DNA of 64,000 bases from Diphasiastrum complanatum (Eukaryota; Streptophyta; Lycopodiopsida; Lycopodiales; Lycopodiaceae), in NCBI GenBank assembly GCA_029204225.1, contig CM055092.1:16671921-16735920 (forward strand), written 5' to 3'. Positions 1-11,344 of the stretch are shown in pieces (the stretch's first letter is position 1; the number at the start of each line of letters is the position of its first letter). The notes under the pieces are model-generated. The model did not search any database. It was not told where the DNA came from and was given only the letters and a program-made list of their open reading frames with translations. A program made the translations under genes and the position numbers.

Positions 1-1513
1 TAGGGGAATAGTCAAATCTGCAAGAGAGTGACAATCCTGTCTTTTGCCTTGCCTTCCTAACATATCTCGGTTGGCAATAGCATAAATGTTTTCTTATGTC
101 TCCATTTCATGAGCAGCAAGTAGGCTTGGAAATGTACCGTTATTAGCAGGGGTGGCCGGGGGTGGCCGATTCCTCGTTAAAAAGAGGCCGCTTAATTATC
201 CAGAATGCGCTAACAGGAAACCTTCATAAACAAGTTGAAGGGTGGCCTTCACGCATATAAAAGATTATGGAGTGCTTAGGAGGATCAAATAAAAGATTGA
301 ATCAGTGAGAAAAATCTATGCTTTTGTTGCAACTGCCGCCCGCGCCAAGCAGCAGGTCGCGCGAATGTAATTTTGCACACTCTTTTGTATCATGTGCTAT
401 ATGAATTTATCCACCTCAGTGTTTCAATCACTGATTAGATCGCCATAGAGATTGATTCGTTCCAGAAAATGCACAGTGCTTTCTATTTTCTATGATCATC
501 ACCGAATCAGCTTCGCTCTGCATATCATATTTACATTACACTTGATGGTAAGGAGCTTGCAGCATTTACTACTGCAATGCTGCATGTGTATCAGCCCCTT
601 TGTAAAAATATTCCTATGATGATTGATCGGCAAGACAGCATCTCTTGCGTTTTATGTACATTTGCGCTTTTGTTTGGACTTCCCAGAGGGACTGCACTCC
701 AAGCAACCTCTGTTTATGATAAAGGAGCATGATTGTTATCTTGCAACCAAACGAAAATGCCATCTGGCTGTTCCTTCTTTTCCAGATCATTGAGTGCATG
801 TTGAAGCTACTATTAGCTATGCATGCTATGCAAATGCCTGCGCTTGTTACAGCCTCGCGGTGGCAGCTTCATAATGGGTTCACAGGTGAATGCTGATGTG
901 AGAAGTATAATCGCATCCACTCCTCCCAATCTTCGCAAGGGGTTCTAACTGAAGGCGCTCAACTGAAGGTCAGGTAACGCATGGCCCGTTACCTGACGTT
1001 ATCTAATACATCTATACCTTTCAACATTTCATTTATAGGCTTATTAAAAATTTCCAAACAATGTCTCCCATTGCAATCAGAAGATTTGGGAGAGAGTGGA
1101 CTGTTAGATGGGTATAGTCCAAACCTCTTAAGCTGCTCTCCATCGAAGATGCTAAGAAATCTCATCACTCATTTTTCAAAGTATACAAGCATTAACCTGC
1201 GGAGAGAAAAGAGAGTCAAGGTTCACCACAATATCTAGAACCTCACCTAAGCATAAGCAGGAAAGTTAAGAAAAAGGGGCATTGAAACCTAACGGAAAAG
1301 AGAGGGAGCGACAAACGAAGAAGGAGAAAAATAGAGTGAGCACTCTAAAGGCTGAATTTCTTATTGAATTTGAAATTTGAATGTAAAAACAATAGAGTTT
1401 CTAAATCTGAAAGGAGAGGAGATAAAAAGCTCAAGGACATCCACTTTAGAACTGAAGTGAAGAAAGAAGCACTTGTCACCCAACGATTCGAATTCAGAAA
1501 AACGAGGAACAAT
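1..1513. other. intergenic, no recognised gene
   Basis: No convincing coding region. The stretch is AT-rich with a small GC-rich patch near 330-365. A short inverted repeat lies at 969-997. Confidence 0.6.
969..997. repeat. 11-bp perfect inverted repeat
   Basis: GTCAGGTAACG at 969-979 is the exact reverse complement of CGTTACCTGAC at 987-997, with a 7-base loop. No poly-T tract or gene end is attached, so no role is assigned. Confidence 0.6.
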
Positions 1514-1526
1514 GGACTGATTAATG

Positions 1527-1613
1527 CTTCTTGGTTTCCAAGGGGAGGCTCGAACCTGGGACCAAAGAAACTTTGGATGCCAAGCCAACCAACTGAGCCA
1601 ACCCCGTTGGGTT
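1527..1613 (-). mobile_element. ultra-short tRNA-like SINE, copy 1
   Basis: Read on the minus strand, this 87-bp unit has a pol III A-box-like TGGCTCAGTTGG and, about 33 bases on, a B-box-like GGTTCGAGCC, as in a tRNA-derived SINE head. It is flanked by 13-bp direct repeats GGACTGATTAATG at 1514-1526 and 1614-1626, which look like target-site duplications. Three small hairpins can be drawn: one at each end and CCAAAG-TTT-CTTTGG in the anticodon-arm position. There is no tRNA-unrelated body and no poly-A tail, so it is far shorter than usual plant SINEs. Related copies lie at 1627, 10738 and 61892. Confidence 0.7.
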
Positions 1614-1626
1614 GGACTGATTAATG

Positions 1627-1713
1627 CTTCTTGTTTTCAAGGGGAGGCTCGAACTTGGGACCAATGAAACTTTGGATGCCAAGCTAACCAACTCAACCAA
1701 CCCCCCTTGGGTT
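1627..1713 (-). mobile_element. ultra-short tRNA-like SINE, copy 2 (tandem)
   Basis: This is a second 87-bp copy in tandem with copy 1. It shares the middle 13-bp repeat and is followed by a third GGACTGATTAATG at 1714-1726. It differs from copy 1 by a few substitutions, including in the A-box region. Because element plus direct repeat is exactly 100 bp twice, it may be a tandem duplication of an inserted copy or a second insertion at the same site. Confidence 0.65.
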
Positions 1714-2149
1714 GGACTGATTAATGAAATCGTTGACATCAAAATCAAAAATCTTGAAGTGCATATAATTTCTTTTATTTTATTGGAAAGATTTATTTGG
1801 ACCATAAGAAGTTGAAGTTGGGGGACCATACTCCAAACAGAGAAAAAAATCAGCGATGAAGCAAATCTCGTGCCAACCTTATATGCCTAGGAAAGGATGT
1901 CTTGATAGTCTTTCCGCCAAACTCATCAACCATTCAATTGAGACATGGCCCATAGCCTCGCCATATGGTCTTATGTCCATCTCATCAAGCAAAAAGTTCA
2001 CAAAGTTTTTTTTTCTCAATATGTAAAGCCATTAAGTGAATTTCTATTTGGTGACTATATGGTCTAAAAATCCTTGCTTGCTGACCGAATGCATTACACT
2101 GACACAATGCCTTAACTGTAAGGTAAATGCCACGAGCGATGGAAAACTT

Positions 2150-4890
2150 TGAAAAAAAACAACACTTTGAGTTGTAATCGATATACTACTATAGTAAATA
2201 AAGGGATGTGAATGGTACGCACTCTTGAAACTTAGAACATGGCAAGATATAAAATCTTGGACTTTGGTGTTGACCTCAGTGCATGAAAACACTAGAGCCA
2301 GGACCTTACATACGCAAAGGATTTCCTCAAGTTTTTTGAGCCAAAAAAGTTCATTTCACTGCTGGAAAATTTCATCCATACAATTTACTTGTGTGATAAG
2401 ACATAAAAGTCCACAATATAAAATACCTACAACCATAATTTTTTTTTTTCTAATTAGAGTTTTGAGTGATTATACAAGTCAATTGATTGTAGGGAGTGAA
2501 GTTCAAAAAAAACTTTACACCACATTGCACAATATTGATTCAAGAGAGTTGAAATTTTTTTCCTCATCCAAGTTTAAGGAAATGGGTCTTCTAGAGACCT
2601 TTAAAGTAGTTCCTTAATTTTCAAAGTTGTTTGTTGTCGTAACTAGCTTGCCATAGCTTCTCAAATGACACTTGCCACCATGGAACGTTACTCAACAACC
2701 ATTTTCCCATATTTGATAGGAAATGCTTGGTTTATTTTTATGTTTTGGAGTCACCAATAGAAATATAGTTGACAAGGATTATAACTCTCGTGTTGACAAT
2801 CAATGAAAGATTGACTCAAAAACATGAAAGCTTTCAACATAATGTTCATGTGGATAGCCAATGGATGATTATCACCTAGCAAATATAATTTGCTTAAAAG
2901 ATTTTAAAAACAATAATCTAAAACTTAAAACTCGCATTCATTGCATTACATAACACAAATAGCATTCCTCTTTGGCCATATGCCTTAATCTGGGTTGTGG
3001 CGTGGGGCCACCGCCCTCATTAGCAAGAAGGCCCACATGGTGTTGACATTGATTAAAAAACACATGTTGAGTTCTCACAAATACACTATTATCATAAATA
3101 AAGGATGTCAATGGTACGCACTCTTGAGTCTTGGAACTTGGCCAGATCTAAAATCCTTGACTTTTGTGTTTATCTTAAGCCCAAATTCTCAAATGCAAGA
3201 AATTTTAGAGCAATGACCTCACATATGCAAAGGATTTCCTCAAGCTTTTTTATCCAAAAAAAAATATTTCACTATGGAAAACTCCCCTCCATACAAATTA
3301 CTTGTGTGATCAGACATAAAAGTCCACAATATGCAATGCCTACAATAAAAAATTTCCTTTTTTTCCAATTAGAGTTTTGAGTGATTATACAAGTCAATTG
3401 ATCTAGAGAGTGATGTTCAAAAAACCTTTACAACACATCATCGCACAATAGTGGTTTGTGAGAGCTGAAATTTTTTTCCTCATCCTTTACATAAGGGAAA
3501 TGGGGCTTCTCTAGACCTTCAAGGTAGGTTAGTTAATTTTCCAACTTGTTGTCTGTTGTCGCAACTAGCTTGCCAAAGACGTTAATCAACAATCATTTTC
3601 CCACATCTAAATGGAAAATGCTTAATATGTTTTTATGTTTTGGAATCACCCATATAAATATAGTTGACAAAGATTATAACTCTTTTAGCTAAACTCTTAT
3701 GTCGACATTTAATGAAAGATTGACACATATGCATGAAACATGTCAATGTAATGTTCATGTGGACAACCAATGGATGATTATCACATAGCAAATATAATTT
3801 TGTCAAAAGATTCCAAAAACAATAATCTAAAATAAAACTTGCATGCATAATTGCATTAAATAACAGAAATCACATTCTTCTCTAGCCATATGCCTTAATT
3901 TGGATATGGCGTGGGGCCACCGCCCTCATTAGCAACTCTGAAGGCCCAGGTGGTGTTGACACCCTTGATAAAAAAACACACTTTAAGTTCTAGAAGATAC
4001 ACTAATATAGTAAATAAAGGATGTGAATGGTACGCACTTTTGAGTCTTGGAACTTGGCCAAATTTGAAATCCTAGACTTTGGTGTTGACCTTGAGGCCAA
4101 ATTCTCAAATGCAATGAAATTCTAGAGCCATGACCTTACATACACAAAGGATTTCCTCGACTTTTTGGAGCCAAAAAAAGTTCATCTCCACCTTGGTGGA
4201 AAAATCCCCTCCATACAATTTACTTGTGTGATAAGAAGTAAAAAGTCCACAATATAAAATGCCTAAATCATAAATTTTCTTATTATCAATTAGAGATTTG
4301 AGGGATTATAAATGTCAATTGATAATAGAGAGTGATGTTCAAAATTTGTTTACAACACTTTACACAATAGTGGTTAGTGAGAGCTGAAACCATCATCCTT
4401 TACATAAGGGAAATGGGTCTTCTAGAGACCTTTAAGGTAGTTCAGTAAATTTTCAAAGCTGTATGTTGTGGTAACTGGCTTGCCATAGCTTCTCGAATGA
4501 CACTTTCCATTGTGAAAGGTTACTCAACAACTATATCAAATGGAAAATGCTTGATTTTTTTTAATGTTTTGGAGTTACCCATATAAATATTATTGACAAG
4601 GATTATAACTCTTTTAGATCAACTCTAGTGTCGACAATCAATGAAGATTGACACAAAAGCATGAAACCTTTCAAGGTAATGTTCATGTGGGCAGCCACAA
4701 TATTGGATGATTATCACATAGCAAATAAAATTTTGTTAAAAGATTTCAAAAACAATTATCTAAAACTTAAAACTCTCATTCATTGCATTACAGAACAAAA
4801 ATCGCATTCATATCCTTAATCTGGGATGTGGCGTGGACGGTGGGGCCACTGCTCTCATCAACCGGAAGGCCCACGCGGTGGATTGAGGAA
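2150..4890. repeat. 0.9-kb tandem repeat, three diverged copies plus partial fourth
   Basis: Similar blocks recur. The landmark GGTACGCACT, with its upstream ATAAATAAAGGATGTGAATG, falls near 2215, 3114 and 4030, giving periods of about 899 and 916 bp. The module GTGGCGTGGGGCCACCGCCC starts near 2998 and 3907, and a diverged form is near 4816. The copies carry many substitutions and indels. Short ORFs inside are not conserved between copies, so I see no gene. A repeated ATGGGTCTTCTAGAGACC-like stretch marks the middle of each unit. Confidence 0.75.
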
Positions 4891-5079
4891 TGTACATTGT
4901 ATGTAGACAAGAGATCTGAGACTGGGTGATGCACTCCCAAGAGTGGAAAATTTTCCAGTGACAGTTGTACCAAAATACAAAGTGAAAATGGAAATGCAGC
5001 TATGGAAAAGACAATGTAAGAGCTAGAAATACAGTTGCACATGAATTTAAGGAAATCAAATGATCAGAAGGAGATCACT

Positions 5080-5085
5080 TTTATT
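5080..5085 (-). terminator. candidate poly(A) signal for the FLA gene
   Basis: AATAAA on the minus strand lies about 260 bases downstream of the FLA stop codon. The position suits plant 3' processing, but such signals are weak in plants, so this is a candidate only. Confidence 0.3.
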
Positions 5086-5346
5086 GAAAGATAGCACGGA
5101 ATGTATGGACATGGGAGACAATGATACAATGAAAACATGGTACATGGCTGCTACACTGATTTAGGCCAAACTACTGCTGACTCCTGAGTGCTGCCGTCTC
5201 TGTAACAAATCTATCAAATCCATCAGTGTAGCCAAATCCTTTGCTAATCTCTACCTGCTAAGAAAATTGATCAGAAAATTTCACTCAAGCTATATGTAGC
5301 TTCAAAGACTCCATGCAAGTGAGATACCAGTGAATGAGTCTTGTGG

Positions 5347-6657
5347 TTACAAAAGTAGCGACGAAGAGATCAAAGCTGCAGCCAGAAGGAGATTGCAGGC
5401 AAATACGGATGTTGGTGCATCATTGCTCCCAGCCCCCGGGCCAGGAGCTTCAGGAGTTGATGTTGGTGGTGGTGGTGGAGGGGACAAGATAAAAGGGGAA
5501 GGACCTGGAGTGACATGGGGGATAGGGGCAGGTGCAGGTACTGCAGGTGCAGGAGCAGGAGCGGGAGTAGGAGCAGGAGCAGGAGCAGGTGATGGCCCTG
5601 GATGATGGAAGAACTCCGGTGGAAGCAGGACTTTGTCGATGGCGAATACGGAGACAGGAGCTTGATTGACCAACGTAGCGGAAACCTGAGCCGTATCCAC
5701 ACCTGTTGCGATAGTCACTATTCCTGTGCTGGAGGTCACGTTCACTGTAAACTTGCCACTGCTTCCAGATGCGAGTGTTTGCATATCAGAATTTGAAAGA
5801 GACTGAAGCTGCGTAAGGGAGAAGAATTCTGGCAGCACATGGTACAATATGACAGTTTTCTTTTGTGCATCAGAGAGAGATGCAAGAGCGTTGGATGGAA
5901 GAGCATTAAATGCATCATCTGTGGGAGCGAAGATGGTTATTCCTGATCCTGTCTCCTTTGCCGCGAGAGCAGATGCAAGTCCCGTTTGATTCAAGAGACG
6001 CAGCAGCAATGTGAACTTACCAGCTTTTTCAAGTGCATCGGTGATGTTGGGTGGGGCTAGGGAGGGGCTTGGTGCTGGAGCTGGGGAGGGGCTTGGAGGA
6101 ATGGAAGTTTGCAGACCAATCGGAATCAAAACACGATCGATTTGTAGGACACTGAAGCTGAACGGAGACTGAGTAAGGTTAGTGATCACTGTTGCATTGG
6201 GAGGAGACCCAGTTACTGGCCACCCAATCTTGATACTTGATGACTCCAAGGACAGATTTACAAATCCATTCAGATTTGCTGCATTGATAGTGGTTTGGTA
6301 CAACGTTGCCACTAGCTCACCCGAGGAATTGACGATGGTCTTGATCTCAGGAATGTCGAAGTACTGCAGAAGAACGTGGTACCTCAGTATATTAGTTACA
6401 AATTCCACAGGCACAGTGTTATTCAAGACTTTCACAAGTGGATCTAGAACTGAATCATCCGGAGCCAAGAGAGTGAATGAGCTCTTGCTGTTGATTTCGT
6501 TCGCCACACCAGTTGCGGTCAAAAGAGTGTTGAGCATGGTAAAATTGGAAAAGCCTTCCAGCACGCTTGTGATGTTTACAGCACACACTGCTGAGACAGA
6601 ACACAGCAACATCAAAGTAGCAACAAGCTGGAAATGGCACCCCATCTTATTAAACAA
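5347..6657 (-). CDS. FLA: fasciclin-like arabinogalactan protein (two FAS1 domains, GPI-anchored)
   Basis: This is an intact 436-residue ORF without introns, usual for plant FLAs. Residues 1-26 form a signal peptide ending near AVCA. FAS1 domain 1 spans about 27-180 (H1-like FTLLAPDD at 61-68, YH at 93-94). Domain 2 spans about 203-347 (TIFAPTDDAF at 241-250, YHVLP at 272-276, VFAIDKVLLP at 337-346). Ala/Pro/Ser-rich linkers at 188-202 and 352-407, with runs of AP and SP, are expected sites of arabinogalactan glycosylation. The hydrophobic end (about 415-436) after small residues near 410-414 is a GPI-anchor signal. Many NxS/T sites are present. The predicted place is the outer plasma membrane or cell wall, with a role in adhesion or wall formation. 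An internal Met at residue 5 could be an alternative start. Confidence 0.95.
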   Translation of the reverse strand: MFNKMGCHFQLVATLMLLCSVSAVCAVNITSVLEGFSNFTMLNTLLTATGVANEINSKSSFTLLAPDDSVLDPLVKVLNNTVPVEFVTNILRYHVLLQYFDIPEIKTIVNSSGELVATLYQTTINAANLNGFVNLSLESSSIKIGWPVTGSPPNATVITNLTQSPFSFSVLQIDRVLIPIGLQTSIPPSPSPAPAPSPSLAPPNITDALEKAGKFTLLLRLLNQTGLASALAAKETGSGITIFAPTDDAFNALPSNALASLSDAQKKTVILYHVLPEFFSLTQLQSLSNSDMQTLASGSSGKFTVNVTSSTGIVTIATGVDTAQVSATLVNQAPVSVFAIDKVLLPPEFFHHPGPSPAPAPAPTPAPAPAPAVPAPAPIPHVTPGPSPFILSPPPPPPTSTPEAPGPGAGSNDAPTSVFACNLLLAAALISSSLLL

Positions 6658-6784
6658 TCACACTACTCTTTCAGCTCAGCTCAAACTTATTTTGCTGATT
6701 AGCAGCTTTATCTACAGACTTTTCTTCTCAATAATCCTCCCAGCCACAAAAGCTTCACAGGAACTCTTGAGCAGCTTGAGACAG

Positions 6785-6800
6785 CTCTATACATATAGAG
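6785..6800 (-). promoter_or_regulatory. TATA-like box of the FLA gene
   Basis: The minus strand reads CTCTATATGTATAGAG, about 130 bases upstream of the FLA start codon. This suggests transcription starts near 6755-6760 and a leader of about 100 bases. No other TATA-like run lies closer. Confidence 0.5.
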
Positions 6801-6867
6801 GAAGAAGAGCATCCATATAGCTAGAAATTGAGCGACAATGGCTCACCTTAAGTAGCAAACCAGCGAG

Positions 6868-6872
<5 letters not shown>

Positions 6873-6944
<72 letters not shown>
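6873..6944. repeat. (GA)36 microsatellite upstream of FLA
   Basis: Uninterrupted GA dinucleotide tract of about 72 bp, roughly 85 bp upstream of the FLA TATA-like box. On the gene strand it is a CT tract. GA/CT tracts near plant promoters can bind GAGA-binding (BBR/BPC) factors; whether this one does is not shown. Confidence 0.9.
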
Positions 6945-6946
<2 letters not shown>

Positions 6947-6999
6947 CCTGGACGACGATGGGATGCCACGTAGCCCATTAACAAAAAAGAGCATATTAT

Positions 7000-8560
7000 A
7001 AATGATCCCACTAAATTAGGGCTTTTGGCCTAAAAAGTTATATGTATAAGGGCTTTTGGAAAAAAAAAAACCTTAATACATGAACTGGAAATAGGAAAAA
7101 GAAAACCCTTATTATGGTTGATCTTCGATTGAGGGTCCCACCCATACTATGGTGAAATGACTTTATGAAGGTGAAGATATCATTAAGTTAATCATGTTCC
7201 ATCCTTGGATGTGGATGAATATGAGACCGTCGGTCCACCCTAAATAAAAAATAAACTGATGAGTGTGAGACCATCAATCCACTCATAATAAAGATTAAAG
7301 AATGTATTCATGAGAATGTCACTCATGAAAGACAGCTTTTGGCGGCCCCGAGATGAAACCCACTCTAGGGAAAATAGAAATGTAAGAATGTCATCTACAT
7401 GTTTTGAAAACGTTAAACCCTAATAAAGAGAAATAAAAGTAGAGTGGAACGATGTCATGTAAGGTTCACATTTAGGCTTGCTAGGTGTTGACTATTAGTG
7501 GAGTAGGGTAGTAATTTGACACTTATCTTTGCATTAGAATGCTAAACAACCATTGAAACAAATGTAGATCTATTGATGTAGACAACTCTAATCATTTTTT
7601 ATACAAAAAGTAAGCAAAAGTGGACAAAAAGAGACCACCAAATTCTTAAAAAATTTAGGATTTGGGGAAAACCTCTAATCAAGGAAAATATAAGTATGAA
7701 TTAATCAAACAAATTTGGTGTGTTTTAATTGGTCCATGTGAATTAGAGCTTTTAGGAACCAACGTGGTTGAAGCCACACATTGGGATATTCTTTATTCGA
7801 TAAGAATGAATTGGAGTTCATTAAATCTGCTAATGTAGTGAGTTGGAATTTTTTTTTTTGATGAATGGGGGTCACAATTTGCTAGGGTTTTGTGAAGGAT
7901 TAGGGTTTTGTCACAACTAGGATTTGGGGGTGGAAAAAAGTAACTCGTGATATGTTGACTAATGATGGAGAGGGGGGGAGAGAGAGAGAGAGGCTTCTTG
8001 GGAAAGGAGCATTTACTTTATTGAGGTGGACCACAGAGATATTTAGGTTTAAGGTGATTTTTCAAAAAAGTTTGAAAACAAGGTGAAAGAAATATTCAAA
8101 AGTTTTAAGTAATTGATAGAAATAAAAAATTTAAATAATAAAAGATGTGTAAAGTAATTTGTAGCTCAAACTCACCACAAAATGACACATCATATTTGAG
8201 CATATAATCACAATTTCCGCTTGTGAACAAAGCTAGAGATGAACTCATATGAAAATCTAGTGTGGCTTGGTGTTATACCCAACGACAAGTGTCTAGTAAT
8301 CTTGTAAATAAAGCCAAAGATGAAAATCTAGTGTGGCTTGTGTCGTGCTATATCCAAATATAGATATCTATCGAAATATATTTCTCTTTCGGCATACATT
8401 ATTAAGCAACTAGTTGTTATTATACAACATATATATAACCTAGCCAAGCCATTTAAGGAGCCCAGTTAGATGTCACTACAGAGTGGTTGGAATTCGAGCT
8501 TGCACCTTTATGGTGGCAATCAACAACTTTACCCGTATAGAGACCGTGTATACCAATTTG
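7000..8560. other. intergenic, no recognised gene
   Basis: AT-rich sequence without a credible ORF. An imperfect local repeat built on GAAAATCTAGTGTGGCTTG occurs near 8249 and 8321. A short GA run lies near 7978-7992. Confidence 0.5.
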
Positions 8561-8987
8561 CGTATATTTCTCATAACGTAAAACCATTTTTAAAGATCCT
8601 GAAAGCCCTAAACTTTAGGGCGTGAAAAAAATGAACGGGAACAAGGAGGAGGGAAGAGAAAGCAGCAATGAAATAAAAGGAAAGGTGAGAGCCCGGTATG
8701 GAGCGACCGGTCGGCGAGAAATATATTCGCTGGATATTATCGGTAACCGTTCCACGTGACTTACGGATATAAACCAAACCGAAGCCCTGGTTGGTTGACG
8801 CGTGTCCGTGCAGCTGGCATTGGTCTCAGAAACCACCTGGCGGATATTGAATAGGACCGGGCCTACGTTTGTAGCAGGGTCAATCGCCACGTGACCCTAA
8901 AATTCCAGTCAGACAGACCCCTGTCTTTTCTATTTCTGTTGCTGGCTTGGCTATGACTCACACCTCCTGCCCAAATATCTCAAAAAT
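8560..8987. promoter_or_regulatory. GC-richer stretch with two G-boxes; possible orphan promoter
   Basis: This block is less AT-rich than its surroundings. It has CACGTG at 8753-8758 and 8888-8893, both in CCACGTGAC context, which resembles an ABRE or G-box, and a TATAAA-like GATATAAACC near 8766. No gene with support follows on either side, so it may be a relic of an LTR or lost gene promoter. Confidence 0.25.
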
Positions 8988-9471
8988 ATGGCTGACTTTT
9001 TGAAGGAAGCTTATGGAAAATGCCCCAAAAAATCAGCTTTCTTTGAGAATGGAATCCCAATCTTTTTTGAAAAGTCGATTTTAAACAAAACATTGAAGAT
9101 TGTCGACACCCAAGAAATTGACCTTTTTTTTATGCACAAGTTTTACGTCCATAAAAATAGCTATACGATGTTTTTGAGTTATCGATCAATTTATCCCTTT
9201 TTGTTTTATCATCACATCATAAAAAAATCTGCAATCTTGGTCATATTTCATGGGGCTCTAATTTTGAGGGGAGGCTAGTCAGTGAAAGAATTTTAGATGT
9301 ATGCTTAAAGGCCATATTTAAACATGGAAAGAAGCTTCGAAATACAAATTCACGTCAAAGCTTTGATGGTGTAGAAAGTCTATTCTTAATAACACGGAAA
9401 GAAAAAGTGAGACATAATGAAAAAAATCCTATATTAGGAATATTCCACTTTAAGGCAAAAGTATAGTCAAG
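8988..9471. other. no recognised gene
   Basis: An open frame of 96 codons starts at 8988, but it is AT-rich, hydrophobic toward the end and matches nothing I know. I treat it as chance. The rest is AT-rich. Confidence 0.4.
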
Positions 9472-9813
9472 GTAGTTTAATTTCTTTATCTAGTTTTTTC
9501 ACGTGAGAATTGATGGCAAGATTCAATACTTAAACGATTTCAACTTTCAACATTTGTTGAGTTGTGGAATCTAGAGGGCAACTATTTTGAATAATTAAAA
9601 ACCTTATAAACATGTAAGACTTTGGAGGTAATCTCCAAGTAAGTAGTTTAATTTCTTTATCTAGTTTTTTCACGTGAGAATTGATGGCAAGATTCAATAC
9701 TTAAACGATTTCAACTTTCAACATTTGTTGAGTTGTGGAATCTAGAGGGCAACTATTTTGAATAATTAAAAACCTTATAAACATGTAAGACTTTGGAGGT
9801 AATCTCCAAGTAA
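9472..9813. repeat. perfect 171-bp tandem duplication
   Basis: Bases 9472-9642 and 9643-9813 read identically by eye, including a CACGTGAG motif in each. Perfect identity among otherwise decayed sequence means a recent duplication or an assembly artefact. Confidence 0.9.
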
Positions 9814-10737
9814 GTTTTCCGAGCATCGGTACGTGACCTTAATTGCAGGCTTGTAGACTCCAATCGCTACATCCTCAAGATGGATGGTAGTCTTTCGAAC
9901 TTTTATCTTATATTCTAGAACAAAGAAAAAATTGCAAATCTAACATAATTGTGTAAAGGGGCCATCCAATTCTGCCCATAAAAGGGCTTACGAGTGGCAT
10001 TGCCAAACAATTTTAAAGCATGGTAGCTATTTGGGTTATCTTCTTGATTTCATAGTGTTTGTTGGAGCAAGAAGGTCATTGATGTAACTTTTTGCTAATT
10101 CCATCACTCAAAGGTTGTACTTGTAATCTCCTTCAATTGACATCATTGCCCTTGGGAGCCTAGTCACCCTTGGTAAACAAGCTCCTTCTAAACACACAAA
10201 AAACCGAAAGTGTTACTACATTGAGGAAGAGCCATATACTTGCCATTTGCAAGCTAGAATGCATGTCAAAGGAGTCAATAGATTTTGCAAAGTGTCAAGT
10301 GAAGGCAAACTATAAAAAATTAACCTCATGCTTGAAAGGTAAACTCTATAACTAAAAACAATAAATTCTATAAGCTAAATGTCAACCTTTGTCAAAAATT
10401 TAAAGATTTTCTCTTAAAAAATACACAGGTTTGCTTTAAAATACATAAACCTTCTTACGGTTTGAGATTTTAAAAGGTGCCCTTCACATATACATGTCAC
10501 ATAAAAGTTAAAACCAAAGAAAGCCTATCAATTTGAAAGGTGGGTGTGCGCATCAAATTCAAAGCCTGGGAAGAATTTATGTTGTGATGGGTACCCCACA
10601 AGGAACAATTCCTCGTCTTTGTTTGCCTTGTGGAGAAGTTGATGAAACATGTAATTCTCAACTCTCTAATAAGAAATAGCTTACATGTTAAAATCCTTCA
10701 ATTATTGAACTTTGCCATTAATCATAAATAGCATCAT
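9814..10737. other. intergenic, no recognised gene
   Basis: AT-rich. A 61-codon open frame at 10170 has no recognisable features and I do not call it a gene. Confidence 0.5.
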
Positions 10738-10827
10738 CCAAGGGGGTTGGCTTAGTCGGTTAGCTCGGCGTGGTCCCATGTTTCTTTGGTCATGGTTCAA
10801 CCCCCCCTTTGAAGACCAAGACGTATT
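10738..10827 (+). mobile_element. ultra-short tRNA-like SINE, copy 3
   Basis: Plus-strand relative of the 1527 unit. An A-box-like TTGGCTTAGTCGG is followed by TTTCTTTGGTCATGG and a B-box-like GGTTCAACCC. The flanks ATCATAAATAGCATCAT (10721-10737) and ATCGTAAATAGCTATCAT (10828-10845) are an imperfect target-site duplication, which fixes the element at about 90 bp. It is more diverged than the other copies. Confidence 0.65.
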
Positions 10828-11344
10828 ATCGTAAATAGCTATCATATCTATCAACCAAATATCTACCTATCATAAATAAAATTGTAGATTTTTCAAAGAG
10901 TGCTTACACATATTTATTGTTTGATCAAGCTTCTAACTGAGCCCCATAAAGAAGAGATTGCTCTACTTACCAAGTTTCATTGTGAGTTTGTTATAAACTT
11001 AAAATGGTTTCACGTGGCCTTTTCAAGATATGCAATTATCCCCAAATTTGAAAGACTAGTCCATTCAATGTGAAACCCTTATTTTTGGAGGCAAAGGCAT
11101 TAATGCCTAAATTTAAATTACATAAGGTTAAGGCATTTCTGTTTTTTATTTAAGGGGAGAGAAAGGGCCCACTAGTGGCAGTAGGGCCACTCAAGATAGA
11201 TGGGGTATTCTTGGTATTTTGACTTGCTGAAGGCTGCCACACATCAACATGACTATCGGGCACTTGAAATGGTTGTCATCAATCAAGATTTAGTATTTTC
11301 ATCAAGAATCTTATTTTCTTAGCTCTTGTTTTACAAATTTTGAA

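Noticed and set aside
293-370. Possible last exon on the plus strand (KIYAFVATAARAKQQVARM then stop)
   Set aside because: A GC-rich patch with a short open frame, but the upstream exon, a strong acceptor and any family similarity are lacking.
969-997. Inverted repeat as a terminator or small RNA
   Set aside because: A single 11-base stem without further context in a plant genome; chance cannot be excluded.
1514-1726. The tRNA-like units as true tRNA genes
   Set aside because: The acceptor and anticodon arms do not form a proper cloverleaf, and direct repeats flank each unit, which fits a SINE better.
5330-5605. Gly/Ala-rich open frame on the plus strand
   Set aside because: It is the antisense of the Pro/Ala-rich tail of the FLA gene on the minus strand.
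5370-5702. Leu-rich minus-strand frame
   Set aside because: It overlaps the FLA gene in another frame and reflects its biased codons.
8988-9278. 96-codon open frame as a gene
   Set aside because: AT-rich, no recognised motif, no promoter or conserved start context, and adjacent sequence is repetitive.
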